A stretch of 64,000 nucleotides of DNA, from contig JANFNE010000032.1 of NCBI GenBank assembly GCA_024867545.1, forward strand, positions 186,001 through 250,000. Reading direction: 5' to 3'. Position numbers and translations under genes: made by a program. Below are positions 22,923-33,549 of this stretch, piece by piece. Below the pieces are notes generated by a model that saw only the letters and a list, made by a program, of their open reading frames with translations, made no database searches and was not told where the DNA came from. Each line of letters begins with the position of its first letter. The first letter of the stretch is position 1. This DNA is from Phytopythium helicoides (lineage: Eukaryota > Oomycota > Peronosporomycetes > Pythiales > Pythiaceae).

Positions 22923-23618
22923 ATGGACGGCGCGCTGGTGCACGACGCGCCCAAGAGCCTGCTCAAGCGCACCATCTCCAAGTGCTCCATGGACGCGGGC
23001 GACGCCTCGGTGGCGCTCAAGAAGCTGTCCCCGCCGCGCGCGTGCGACCAGCCGGGGCCCGAGGGACCGCCCGACTACTTTGACCGCGTGCTCGACGCCA
23101 ACGCCGACCACGCGCTGCACGCGGGTGGTTATGCGACGCTCACGGCCGCGCGGCTGTTTGCGGCGCTCGTCGACTACCTGCAGGACGTCGCGGCCTACTA
23201 CGACCGCGCCATGGGCTTCTCGTTCGACCAGCTCAAGCAGCTGCTGCACTCGGCGCCCTTCGCCACGCGCCAGCTCCAGGGGCTCGTGCAGGCGCGCCTC
23301 GGACTCGCCTGGCCGCTCGTCAACGCGCTCGTCGAGCACGTGCTCGCCTTCATCTGCGACGAAGACCTGCGCGACGCCTCGGTCGGAGAGTTCGCCGCCT
23401 TCGCGCAGCGCTGCGGGGGACCCAACGCCGACCACGCGCTGCCGCAGGGGGACGTCTTTGCGCAGCTCGGCGAGTTCTTCCGCGACGCGCTCGACGCCTT
23501 CAAGCAGTTCCTCATCAAGCGCTGGATCCAGGCCGGCCGCATCAACTTCCCCTGCGAGTTTGGCAAAAAGTCCGACACGCTCTTCCTCTGCATGGAGTGC
23601 CACCGCGAGCACCGGTGA
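22923..23618 (+). CDS. Conserved-looking protein of unknown function
   Basis: A 231-residue single-exon frame with strong third-position GC. It starts MDGALVHDAPKSLL; two further in-frame ATGs lie downstream. It looks globular and alpha-helical: FDRVLDANADHALH, LFAALVDYLQDVAAYYDRAMG, LLHSAPFATRQLQGLVQARLG, and a C-terminal FLCMECHREH with two cysteines. No signal peptide or membrane span. I do not recognise the family. The regular amphipathic helices and absence of low complexity argue that it is a real gene. An in-frame extension to 22824 is possible but lacks the same composition. Confidence 0.55.
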   Translation: MDGALVHDAPKSLLKRTISKCSMDAGDASVALKKLSPPRACDQPGPEGPPDYFDRVLDANADHALHAGGYATLTAARLFAALVDYLQDVAAYYDRAMGFSFDQLKQLLHSAPFATRQLQGLVQARLGLAWPLVNALVEHVLAFICDEDLRDASVGEFAAFAQRCGGPNADHALPQGDVFAQLGEFFRDALDAFKQFLIKRWIQAGRINFPCEFGKKSDTLFLCMECHREHR

Positions 23619-25098
23619 ACGCCCGGCGCGCGGGTCGACGAGAGCCCCGAAACGCCCCGACGGTATCCTCCCGGATCTCCATCCCCTCCACCCGGCGCGG
23701 AAGAAGCGCGGCCGCTCGCCACGAGCAGCGAGCGGCGACCACGGCGACGAGGAAATGTCGCCGTAGCAAGCTATTAGTTATTTTGATGTGCAAGTACGTC
23801 GGCAGCACTAGCGACAGGCAGCAAGCAAACGTATACAGTAAGAGGACCAGCGAGGGGGGCGGCGGAACCTCCCCGCGAGAAGCAAGTACTAGGCAAAAGC
23901 AAATACACACAGCACTCCGTCCGTGTCACACTATGCCCACGAAGTTCCCCACCGCCATCATGGATCGCGATGACTGCACGCGGCATGTGCAACGTGGCCT
24001 CCAAGGATGCGCCAATCTCGCGCGATGTGAACCCCCCATGCGGGGAACGTTCCCCCTCGAGCTCCGGTGCATTGGCACTTTGCACATTCGCCTCGTCCGC
24101 CGGCGATAATCAGACCCTCTCCGGCTCGTTCACGCGCCCGCTCATCGATGCTGTTGTTGACGACGAGTTAGCGCTGCGACGTACCCCTCCATGAGGGGTC
24201 CAGCCAGCCAGCTAGTCGTGGGAATCTCTCCGCACGGCCTCCCCGTGTCTTTACGCGAGCCGGCCATCTGCCTTGCACCCAAATCTCAATCAGAGTAGCA
24301 AACCCAGCCGGCCACGTCGGCGCCGTAACGCGTGTATCGCGGCAATAAACACACGCACCAGCTGCGGCGCTTCGAGCGCCTCAAGTCTGAATCAAAAGAT
24401 CCAACCAACCCGCCGCGAGCCCATGCAGCAGTCCCGCAGACACGCACACGCTCGCTTCGCGTATCCGAACGACACGACACCCTCCATTTTCTCATGAGCG
24501 CAACCTCCCCCTCCAATGCACATGCACGAACCGACGCCGACACCTTCCTCGACCAAATCTTGCCGCTGCGTCATCCGCACCCAGAGCGGCGCGTCGATTC
24601 GAGGAGCTTCCCGCCGCCGGGATTTCGAACTGCGACACGACTTGAAGAGCCCCCGGAGCTTCTCGGTGCAGTGCCACTGCTTCCCCAACATCAACCAGCC
24701 CCATCTCCGAGAACGCCCAAACACGCCGCAGCATACAAAACACAAGTCAAACGAGTCAACGCGGGTATACACACACACCGCAACACCAGCACCAGCTCCC
24801 CCCAGTCCACGCACCATGAAGATCGCTGCGGGGGCCTCCAAAGTGATGTGAAGCCAGCACGGAACCGTCGAGTCCTCGACAAAAGAAGTTCAACGTTCAA
24901 GTCGGACAGGGGGATCGCCATGATATCCTGCGAGACCCGATCTTCAACTCTATCGCGATCTTCCCCACCTCCGCAATCCAATGTTCAAGGCGAGATGACC
25001 CGGAAGAGAACCGCCATACATATCACCTTGAGTGATAGGAGGGGCGACGTCGAAGACTGCCAGTTGAAGTTCGACACCTATGCACCCCGTTAAACCCG
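23619..25098. other. Intergenic, no gene seen
   Basis: Open frames at 24332-25093 (plus) and 24392-24841 (minus) overlap each other and have no domain, repeat or convincing codon bias. Nothing else supported. Confidence 0.5.
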
Positions 25099-25420
25099 AT
25101 GCAAGTGCCGACGCTCCACATGCCAGCGCTAGTGCTGGAGAACGCGGCGCCGGCGACGCAACAGGCGGCGCAAGTCACGGAGAAAGCTGCGCAAGTGATG
25201 GAGAAGGAGGCGCTGGTGACGGAGCCGAGGGCTGCGGCCAGCTGGCGGGCGCGGCGGACCGCGCGCTGACGAGAGCGGTGCGCAGTGGCATTCGGCTCGT
25301 CTACGGCTGGACGAGACGCTGGACGTCGGAGCGTACCACGATGCTGCGGCGGATGTTAAAGCGGTATTTGCGTGCGCAACTCGACTGGGAGCTGGAGGAG
25401 AAGAAAATGCGACTGGTGCG
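25099..25420 (+). pseudogene. Truncated gene remnant, coiled/amphipathic, cut by a repeat copy
   Basis: From ATG 25099 the frame reads MQVPTLHMPALVLENAAPAT, then a repeating AAQVTEKAAQVMEKEA stretch, and stops at 25269. A one-base shift near 25258-25262 continues a coding-like RALTRAVRSGIRLVYGWTRR and RRMLKRYLRAQLDW. It then runs into sequence shared with the repeat-family copy on the opposite strand. The helical WR-x-RR plus LRxxLxxxLxAQLDxW style is reminiscent of the N-terminal region of patatin-type triacylglycerol lipases (SDP1/TGL4), but no catalytic domain is present and this is only a suggestion. Confidence 0.3.
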
Positions 25421-25653
25421 CGCAGATTGGCGGCCTTCGCGCTCTTGGAGGTGCTGGAGACGTCCAAGCGGCTTGGAAGGTCGTCGGCGAAGTGAGCGGT
25501 TGTGCTCTTCTGCCACACGAATGCCGTGACGCCGTCGTCTTCTGCTGCATAGTTGCTCTTCCATCGGCGACGAGGAACTGTGCTGTCTCGGGATCTTGAA
25601 CGAGCAGTGTCAGTCGGAGGACAGAAGCTGGTGACGACCCCGCTGGTGCGCTC

Positions 25654-25684
<31 letters not shown>

Positions 25685-26165
25685 CCAGAACCAGCAACCT
25701 GTTTGTTGGCACCAACCTCATCAATCTCATCATCATCGTCGTCATCATCGTCGTTTGTCGATCGGGAATCGGCGATATTCCCAAGTGCGGATCGCTTCCT
25801 CTGTGGAAGCAAGCTCAAGGTAGTGGCTCCGCCTTCGCCCGACTTGAGACTCTCCAGAAGATCGCCAGCACCTACAACCACAGAGCGTTTTCGACGATCG
25901 TATGACTGTGAGGGGGGATCGTCGAAGTGGTCTTGGGTTTGTCGTCGTCCACCAGCCTTACCAGATGGTTGGGCTACCAAGTCATGCATCTCGGCCATGA
26001 TCCGGTCCAAGGCTGCCTGGCGTTGCGTTTCGCCCATCAATCCCTCGAGCACGCGCGAGGACTCTGTCGGCTGGCGTGGGACGTCTACAGAAGTCGTCCG
26101 GTATGCGAACGAGCTTTGTTTACTTCCTGTTATGTTTGCTGAGTGATTTGATTTGTGCTTTCAGT
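25395..26165 (-). pseudogene. Repeat-family copy 1, 5'-truncated
   Basis: Minus-strand frame 25129-26052 reads on from an open frame without an ATG upstream to about 26165. It matches the full-length copy at 40458-41750: the core QRQAALDRIMAEMHDLVAQPSG, DHFDDPPSQSYDRRKRSVVV, GDLLESLKSGE, a poly-Asp tract, a poly-Gly tract and HFADDLPSRLD are shared. Similarity ends near 25395, where both copies have CTTCTCCTCCAGCT, and near 26130. The initiation region seen in copy 2 is missing. Function unknown. Confidence 0.6.
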
Positions 26166-26794
26166 CGATTGCATACTCTTGGACGGGAGTTATTGCGCTG
26201 CAATATCGATCCAATGGCAAATTCAGTTGTTCGATGTCAAAGATTTCCGTTTCCTAGCAGAATGGAGTGCACTAAACTACAACTTGAAAGAGCATACAAT
26301 CAAGTTGGATGCTAAACCGTGACATCCTCTTCACTATCTGCCCCATGTACCTACGCAAACTTTGTCAGACGCTATGAGGTGCTGGTGTTGGCTTACGATC
26401 GGTACCGCGTCCTTGGTGTCAGGGCGAATATCGATTGTCCAAACAGCAAGGTTGCAGCCGTGACCTTCGCCGAGAAGCACAGACTTTCTCGCAGGAAGAC
26501 GTAGAGATTGTTGGTGCGTGGCGATACTGCGCTGTTATGGGTTGCTGTTGATACTCATCGCCGTGGCTGGTGGAGTTGTGAATGCAGCCAGCTGCGAGGC
26601 TGATTTCCTTGGCATGCAGGAGCGAGCGTGTGCTTACACTCATACCAAATGGGCGTCTCGTCGCGCCAAGCCTCTTGCAGCGTTACGAGTTATGAGATCC
26701 ATAATCCGCTCGATCATGTAACACGACTGCATAGTCGCATGAAACTTGGTGACCGACCAGAGGCAATCGGTGAAGGCATAGCGATGCTTCCATC
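26166..26794. other. Intergenic between repeat copy 1 and the ankyrin kinase gene
   Basis: AT-richer sequence with only short frames. Nothing recognised. Confidence 0.5.
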
Positions 26795-29700
26795 TCAGCT
26801 TAAACCGCGAGCGCGGCCACGGGAGCCGAGTACACGCACGGAGCCGGCGGATTGAATACTGGTGCCGGCCGACTTCGGCACCAGTATGTTATCACTCCAC
26901 AAGCCCACAATTGTCTCCGATTTGTTAACACTGAATGGTCTGTATTCCACGTCTGCCGAATATGCCTCCACAAACTTCATCAGACGACGACTCAGCGCGT
27001 ACATAGCCATGGTCCTCTCCAATGAAGACATCAAGTCCGTCTTCTTATCCAACAGTTTCAATGTAGCCGTCTCAGCGTCTTTCACCAAACAACAGAACAA
27101 TGCGTTCTCACTGCTGCTGATCTGGACACCATTAACATTATTCTCGTACACCTTCTCCAGTTGATCCCACAGCTGAATGTACATCGATACTTCCCTTCCA
27201 CCATCACGGAGCTCAATCAACACACTTTTCATCGCAGAAATAACATCAGGAAAGAACGCTAAGCTCGATGATTCAAATATCGCGTACTCATTCTTGCTCG
27301 CCAATCTTGCTAGTTCGTCCACCACAGTTGAGATCTTGATCCGTTTCTTTGGTTGAAATGTGCACATTCGTTTCACTAGTTCCCACTGAACATCAGAGCA
27401 GTGAGAAGGTCTCGGTGGCAATTCACCTCGTGTCGCATGAACTTCTACAGACACCTTATTTAAGTATCGCCACGGTAAACTCCACTTCTCACCTCCCACC
27501 ACTCGCATCGACTCCACAATACACATACCCAGAGAGTACACATCCGACGCGAACGTCAACTGAGGATCAGCGAGAAAACACTCCGGAGCCACCCAATGCG
27601 ATGCGGCTGAAATCCGAGCTTCTCCGCCATCACTCGCGATCGAACTCAGACCAAAGTCCGTCACCTTTGCCTTCAAGTCGCTTCCGATCACGATGTTGTT
27701 CCCTTTCAAGTCACCATGGACGACACCACGGGCATGAAGGTACTGGACGCCCAACGCAGCCTCGTACAACTTTTGCCACAATTCATCAGGATGCTCCTGC
27801 AGATATTTAACCAGTGTACCGTTTGTGGCGTATTCGCAGACGAAGTAAGGTCTCCCGACATGACAAGCACCAAAGAGTTGGATGACGTGAGGGTGACTGA
27901 AGCCGAACCAAATACCGACTTCACGTCGGAATATTTTCATTGCATCTTCTCGCTTCTTCACTTGCTTCGCAAGCTCTTCTGGATCGTCTTCCTTAGCCTC
28001 CATCGATACGTCTGATGTACTATCAGAATATGACGGAGCAAGTGGTGTATCCTCAGGATCATTCAACTCCACTTGTTTCACCACCACCTCAGAGTCCAGC
28101 CACTTCGCTCGGAACACGCTTCCGAAACCACCAGCCCCGAGGTGTTCGCACTCGTTCTTTATCAACTCGTACCATGGGATGAACCACTCCGGAACCAATC
28201 TATCCTTACCAATTTTGCTCTCGATAGCCTCCACAGCCTTCATCATCGTCTCCAGTTGGGTAGGTGTGTATTGACTTGTCATCTCTTGCTTCAAAATCTT
28301 GAGTAATGCAGCCTTCTCTTCATCCGACTTCAGCTCTCTTAACAAGAGATACACATCTGACACGCCAGAAACAAACAACTCACGGTGATGTGCGTCAGTC
28401 TGTGTGGCGCCGTCAACTGGTTGACCCAAGGCTACCCACAGTGACTGTATGCGTCGGTGAAACGCGTAGATGCTGTTGGTGGTAGCACGCGTCGACGACA
28501 GTCGTATGGCCAAGGCTTGCTCATCAGTCATCGAGATGGAGGAATGGAAATCGGTGAGTAGTGAGTGGAACCGAGTCAAAAGCGTGATTTGATGTTTTGA
28601 TTCACGTAGAAACTTGCGCAATGGCTTGAGTTTGCTAAAGGTTTGATGGTATTGACGATAGTTGCTCTTCTCCATGCACGTTTCCACTTGATTCCATAGT
28701 TCCTTGATATCACCGCACCCGTAGGCGTCAAGTGTGTAAACAAGCTCATGTTCGGGTTCTGACTGTGAATGACTCAAACGCTCGAGCTCGTGGACGGCGG
28801 ACTGGAGATCCATGCGCTTGGTAGGATCACGACAGCACATACTCCACACCAAGTCACGCGCGTCACCATATGGGCATACTGGAGCATCAAGAGAGTTGGA
28901 TACTGTCTCTGGAGCCCACTCTATCTTGCGCCTCTCAGCATCGAAGTTGTTCTTGTCGTTCCATGGAATCATCCCAGTTATTGCCTCCAAAATACACATT
29001 CCCAAAGAATACACATCCGATGCAATTGGAGATGACTCTTCGCCCTTCAAAATCTCAGGAGCCTGCCATCGCATCGAACCAACACTTGAAGATGAACCAC
29101 TCTTCCCCCCACCAAGTCCGAAATTGGACAGCCTCGCCAAATCATCACTACCAATCAGAATGTTGCTGCATCGAAGATCGCCGTGCACAAGCCCTCGCTC
29201 GTGAAGATATTCAAGGCCCAGTGCCGCCTCGTATAAATATTTCCACACCGTCTGAGTTTCCTCCGGTGTTGATTTTGCATACTCAAGTAGCGACCCGCGG
29301 TCTGCATACTCACAAACGAAAAACTGTAAGCCTGGACTAGCTTCACATGCGCCGTACATCTTGACCACATTAGGATGCCGCAACTGCTTCCACAACTGCA
29401 CTTCATCTTTGAACGATGAGTGGGCTGCATCTGGGATAAAGAGCTTGACAACGACATATGCATCAAGCCACTTGGAGAGGTATTCGCCTCCAAAATTGTT
29501 AGTCTCGATGAGATTAATGAGCGCTAGTTCAGACGGAGGTATGGTCCATCTGGAGAGCAGCGAATCAAATGAGGAAGTTTCTGGTGTTTGTGAGAGCATC
29601 AGAAAAGGGGTAAAATATCGCACAATTCCTTGGTGCCCCCCATCTGCAGCGAATCGTATTGCAGACATTCCTTCTTTGTTCGTGGCATTCACGTCCGCAC

Positions 29701-32410
29701 CACGCTCTTCCACGAGATACCGAACCATTTCAAGCTGACCATTAAAGGCGGCATTCATCAATGCTGTATCTTTGTTTTTGTTGGTGGCATTCACGTCCAC
29801 GTTGCGTTCTTCTACGAGGTACCGAACCACATCAAGATGACCATTTTCAGTGGCAGCAATCAGCGCTGTGTCTCTATCATTGCCTTTTGCATTGAAGTTC
29901 GCGCTGTGTTCTTCCACGAGATACTGAACCACTTCAAGGTGACCATTGAGGGCGGCAACTGTCAGTGCTGCCATTCCGTATTTGTCCATGGCATTCACGT
30001 CCACCTCGTGTTCTTCCAGGAGATACCGAACCACCTTAAGGTGACCATTAAGAGCGGTAACCATCAACGCTATTCCTCCGTCATTGTCCGTGGCATTCAC
30101 GTCCACGCTGCATTCTTCCACGAGATGCCGAACCACTTTAAGGTGGCCTTTTTCGGCAGCATGCATCAGCGCTGTCCGTCCAAGTTTGTTAGTGGTATTC
30201 ACGTCCGCACCACGTCCTTCCACAAGATACCGAACCACTTCAAGGTGACCATTGCGAGCGGCCCACATCAGGGTTGTATCTCCGTATTTGCTTGTGGCAT
30301 TCACGTCTGAGCCGCACTCTTCCAGGAGATACCGAACTACTTCAAGGCGACCATTGAGAGCGGCATATATCAACGCTATCCGTCCGTCTTTGTCTGTGGC
30401 ATTTACGTCCACACCGCATTCTTCCACGAGACACCGAACCACTTTAAGGTGAGCAAACATCAGTGCTGCCCGTCCATCCCTGTCTGTGGCATTTACGTCC
30501 GCACCGCATTCTTCCACGAGATACCGAACCATTTCAACGTGATCATTGCGAGCGGCATACATCAATGCTGTCCTTCCGTCTTTGTTAGTGGTATTCACGC
30601 CAACTCTGCGTTTCTCCACGAGATACCGAACCACTTCGAGGTGATCGTTAAAGGCGGCAGTCATCAGCACTGTCCGTCCAACTTTGTTCGTGGCATTGAC
30701 ATCCGCACCACGTTCTTCCGCAAGATACCGAACCACTTCAAAGTGACCATTGGAAGCAGCATATATCAGTGGTATCCGTCCGTCCTTGCTGGTGGCATTC
30801 ACGTCCGCACCACGTTCTTCCACAAGATATCGAATCACTACAAGGTGACCATTGCGAGCGGCCCACATCAACGCTGTCTCTCCATATTTGCTTGTGGCAT
30901 TCACGTCTGAGCCGCACTCTTCCACTAGACACCGAGCCATTTCACCGTGACCATTGCCAGCGGCATACATCAGTGCGCTTTCTCCATCTTTTTCTGTCGC
31001 ATTCACATCTGAACCACATTTTTCCACAAGATACTGCACCACTTCAAGATGACTATTGCGAGCGGCAACCATCAGTGCGCTTTCTCCCTCTTCGTCTATT
31101 GCATTCACGTCCGCGCCGCACTCTTCCACAAGATACCGAACCACTTCAAGTTGCCCATAAAATGCGGCAAGCATCAGCGCTATACGTCCTTCTTTGTCTG
31201 TCGACATCATGTCCGCGCCGCACTCTTCCACGAGATACCGAACCACTCCAAGGCGACCATTGAGAGCGGCAAGTACCATAGCTGTCCATCCGTCTTTGTT
31301 AGTGGTAGTCACGCTAACTCTACGTTTCTCCACGAGATACCGAACCACTTCAAGATGACCATTGACAGCGGCATACATCAGCACTGCCCCGCCGTCTTCG
31401 TCTGTCGCATTCACGTCCGCACCGCATTCTTCAAGGAGATACCGAACCACATTAAGGTGACCATTAAAAGCGGCAACCATCAGCACTGTCCGTCCATCTT
31501 TGTTCGTGGCATTGACATCCGCACCACGTTCCTCCCGAAGATACCGAACAACTTCAAAGTGACCATTGGAAGCAGCATACATCAGTGGTATCCGTCCGTC
31601 CTTGCTGGTGGCATTCACGTCCGCACCACGTCCTTCCACAAGATATCGAATCACTACAAGGTGACCATTGCGAGCGGCCCACATCAACGCTGTCTCTCCA
31701 TATTTGCTTGTGGCATTCACGTCTGAGCCGCACTCTTCCAGGAGATACCGAACCACTTCAAGGTGACCATTGAGAGCGGCATATATCAGTGCTATCCGTC
31801 CATCTTTGTCTGTGGCATTTACGTCCGCACCGCATTCTTCCACTAGACACCGAGCCATTTCACCGTGACCATTGCCAGCGGCATACATCAGTGCGCTTTC
31901 TCCATCTTTGTCTGTCGCATTCACGTCTGAACCACATTTTTCCACAAGATACCGAACCACTTCAAGATGATCATTTCCAGCGGCAAGCATCAGCGCTATG
32001 CGTCCTTCTTTGTCTGTCGACGTCATGTCCGCGCCGCACTCTTCCACGAGATACCGAACCACTCCAAGGCGGCCATTGAGAGCGGCAAGTACCATAGCTG
32101 TCCATCCGTCTTTGTTAGTGGCATTCACGGCCGCGCCACCTTCTTCCACAAGATACTGAGCCACTTCAAGATGACCATTAAACGTGGCAATCATCAGCGC
32201 CGTCGCTCCGCTTTCGTCCGTGACATTCACGCCCGCGCCGCACTCTTCTAGGATGTACCGAACCACTTCAAGGCGACCATTTCCAGCGGCAACCATCAGC
32301 ACTGTCGTTCCATCTTCAACCGTGACATTCACGTCCGCGCCGCCTTGGATTATCTCCATCACTAGATCGAGATCGCCATCTTTGGCGGCCGCGAGAAGGC
32401 TTTCCGCCAT
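26795..32410 (-). CDS. Ankyrin-repeat protein with tandem TKL pseudokinase and kinase domains
   Basis: 1,871 residues in one exon, from ATG 32410 (MAESLLAAAKDGD); an upstream extension to 32650 does not look coding. Residues about 10-950 are 27-28 ankyrin repeats of 34 residues (typical unit GHLEVVRYLVEECGADVNAT). Kinase domain 1 (about 975-1230) lacks a normal glycine loop, has HGDLRCSN as catalytic loop, and SNFGLG in place of DFG, so the metal-binding Asp is lost: a pseudokinase. Kinase domain 2 (about 1430-1720) has GAGGFGSV, VVVKQV, HGDLKGNN, TDFGLS and APE, so it looks active and TKL-like. A linker with an acidic/charged insert (EAKEDDPEELAKQVKKRED) lies in the N-lobe. There is no membrane span, so it is probably a cytosolic signalling kinase with the ankyrin array as ligand arm. 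Regulation by the adjacent pseudokinase is inferred by analogy with JAK-type tandems. Confidence 0.85.
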   Translation of the reverse strand: MAESLLAAAKDGDLDLVMEIIQGGADVNVTVEDGTTVLMVAAGNGRLEVVRYILEECGAGVNVTDESGATALMIATFNGHLEVAQYLVEEGGAAVNATNKDGWTAMVLAALNGRLGVVRYLVEECGADMTSTDKEGRIALMLAAGNDHLEVVRYLVEKCGSDVNATDKDGESALMYAAGNGHGEMARCLVEECGADVNATDKDGRIALIYAALNGHLEVVRYLLEECGSDVNATSKYGETALMWAARNGHLVVIRYLVEGRGADVNATSKDGRIPLMYAASNGHFEVVRYLREERGADVNATNKDGRTVLMVAAFNGHLNVVRYLLEECGADVNATDEDGGAVLMYAAVNGHLEVVRYLVEKRRVSVTTTNKDGWTAMVLAALNGRLGVVRYLVEECGADMMSTDKEGRIALMLAAFYGQLEVVRYLVEECGADVNAIDEEGESALMVAARNSHLEVVQYLVEKCGSDVNATEKDGESALMYAAGNGHGEMARCLVEECGSDVNATSKYGETALMWAARNGHLVVIRYLVEERGADVNATSKDGRIPLIYAASNGHFEVVRYLAEERGADVNATNKVGRTVLMTAAFNDHLEVVRYLVEKRRVGVNTTNKDGRTALMYAARNDHVEMVRYLVEECGADVNATDRDGRAALMFAHLKVVRCLVEECGVDVNATDKDGRIALIYAALNGRLEVVRYLLEECGSDVNATSKYGDTTLMWAARNGHLEVVRYLVEGRGADVNTTNKLGRTALMHAAEKGHLKVVRHLVEECSVDVNATDNDGGIALMVTALNGHLKVVRYLLEEHEVDVNAMDKYGMAALTVAALNGHLEVVQYLVEEHSANFNAKGNDRDTALIAATENGHLDVVRYLVEERNVDVNATNKNKDTALMNAAFNGQLEMVRYLVEERGADVNATNKEGMSAIRFAADGGHQGIVRYFTPFLMLSQTPETSSFDSLLSRWTIPPSELALINLIETNNFGGEYLSKWLDAYVVVKLFIPDAAHSSFKDEVQLWKQLRHPNVVKMYGACEASPGLQFFVCEYADRGSLLEYAKSTPEETQTVWKYLYEAALGLEYLHERGLVHGDLRCSNILIGSDDLARLSNFGLGGGKSGSSSSVGSMRWQAPEILKGEESSPIASDVYSLGMCILEAITGMIPWNDKNNFDAERRKIEWAPETVSNSLDAPVCPYGDARDLVWSMCCRDPTKRMDLQSAVHELERLSHSQSEPEHELVYTLDAYGCGDIKELWNQVETCMEKSNYRQYHQTFSKLKPLRKFLRESKHQITLLTRFHSLLTDFHSSISMTDEQALAIRLSSTRATTNSIYAFHRRIQSLWVALGQPVDGATQTDAHHRELFVSGVSDVYLLLRELKSDEEKAALLKILKQEMTSQYTPTQLETMMKAVEAIESKIGKDRLVPEWFIPWYELIKNECEHLGAGGFGSVFRAKWLDSEVVVKQVELNDPEDTPLAPSYSDSTSDVSMEAKEDDPEELAKQVKKREDAMKIFRREVGIWFGFSHPHVIQLFGACHVGRPYFVCEYATNGTLVKYLQEHPDELWQKLYEAALGVQYLHARGVVHGDLKGNNIVIGSDLKAKVTDFGLSSIASDGGEARISAASHWVAPECFLADPQLTFASDVYSLGMCIVESMRVVGGEKWSLPWRYLNKVSVEVHATRGELPPRPSHCSDVQWELVKRMCTFQPKKRIKISTVVDELARLASKNEYAIFESSSLAFFPDVISAMKSVLIELRDGGREVSMYIQLWDQLEKVYENNVNGVQISSSENALFCCLVKDAETATLKLLDKKTDLMSSLERTMAMYALSRRLMKFVEAYSADVEYRPFSVNKSETIVGLWSDNILVPKSAGTSIQSAGSVRVLGSRGRARGLS
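30677..32293. repeat. Higher-order 816-bp duplication within the ankyrin array
   Basis: Ankyrin units of 102 bp recur with a second, longer period. The segment around 30751 (TGGAAGCAGCATATATCAGT) recurs at 31567, offset 816 bp, and ACCATAGCTGTCCATCCG near 31276 recurs near 32092, also offset 816. 816 is exactly eight 102-bp units, so a block of eight repeats has been duplicated in tandem, with few differences between copies. Confidence 0.8.
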
Positions 32411-33194
32411 GCTGGATTTGTTCGTGAGTGCGGAACTTCTCCAAAGGATCCAGCAAGGTGCACGCCGGTAGTGACATGTCACTCGTGTTGGTGTTGAAGT
32501 TGTCCAGCGATCCGTGTCAAAACAAAAATCGCCTCTCGATCCATCTATGCAAGTTGCAACACGCCTGCACCCGCTGGGCTGCGTCCACAAGTGGGAAAGC
32601 GTGCGCTTCGACATGGCCACGAACGCGCTGTTCAGGTCCGCAAGGAGCATCTGCGGGTGTCATACTCGACCACTGGCGCATCACCAGCCGCAATACAGCA
32701 GCGATGGTGGCCGGACGGAGCACTCCGGAGTGAATTATCGCCAAACACGAGCTACATTGCTAGATGCTGCTGATTTTCTGCTTGGTCGCACAGCAGAAGA
32801 CTCATCCAGCATCACTAGTCGGTTGCTAGATAGCACGCACAGCAGAATGCCGCTCCTCGGCACTTGGATTGTCGCTATCAGCACTAACCGAGAGTCCTTC
32901 AGTCGCTGCGGTTACGTCCCAACGCGAGCCTTCATGCTCACCTTCTATAGTACTGTACAAGCCCCCGGGGCGTCGAAGTCCTCGTCGGGGTAGAGATACT
33001 ACCGGATGAACGCGCGGAAGAGCACGGCTGAGCACGCGCTAAAACAAATCTGCAACTTGAAGACTGCGGGCGAAGCGCGCGCAGTGGGAGGTTCGCGATT
33101 ATCGAGCCGTCCATGGAGACATATCGACATCACGGCATGAGATGCTCAAGACTTCGGTCCAAGGCTGTATCCCAACGTTGCCCAAAATTCATGA
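32411..33194. other. Intergenic upstream of the ankyrin kinase
   Basis: Short frames only; no gene seen. Likely contains the promoter of the ankyrin kinase. Confidence 0.5.
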
Positions 33195-33500
33195 TTGCCC
33201 TTACCAGGAGGTTGACCGGTCAAGTCGTGCAGCTCGACCATCATCTCGCCCATTACACGGCCCAAGGCGGTCTGGCGTTGCGTTTCGCCTAGCAATCCAT
33301 CGAGCACGCGAGAGGATTTTGTTGGCTAACATGGGGCGTCTACAGGAGTTTTCCGGTACGCGAACGCGCACTATTGATTGCCTGTTGTTTTTGTGGTGGG
33401 ATTTTGATTCGTAACATGTTGGCGGTCATTGAAGTCCCTGCGTGTTGGGCTGGCAAGAAACCTCCACTGCACTTCGATAGAGCTCGAAACTTGCACGAGA
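33195..33500 (-). pseudogene. Repeat-family copy 3, decayed fragment
   Basis: Minus-strand sequence matches copy 2 over the GETQRQ-AL-R-M-E region and its upstream 150 bp, including CCACAAAAACAACAGGCAA and the preceding GTGGAGGTTTCTTGCC. It carries an in-frame TAG in the stretch equivalent to TSVDTPCQPTEPSR and ends after the HDLTGQPPG equivalent. Clearly a relic, lying just upstream of the 3' end of COG6. Confidence 0.6.
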
Positions 33501-33549
33501 TGTATCAATCACGGATATTTTGTTGAAAATTTGATCGTCGCTAAACACT

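Noticed and set aside
24332..25093. 253-codon plus-strand frame
   Set aside because: No domain; competing frames on both strands are equally open; composition is Arg/Ser/Pro-rich.
29630..31726. Several long plus-strand frames rich in FHEIPNHFKV-like repeats
   Set aside because: Antisense of the ankyrin repeats; the minus-strand frame is continuous and has kinase domains.
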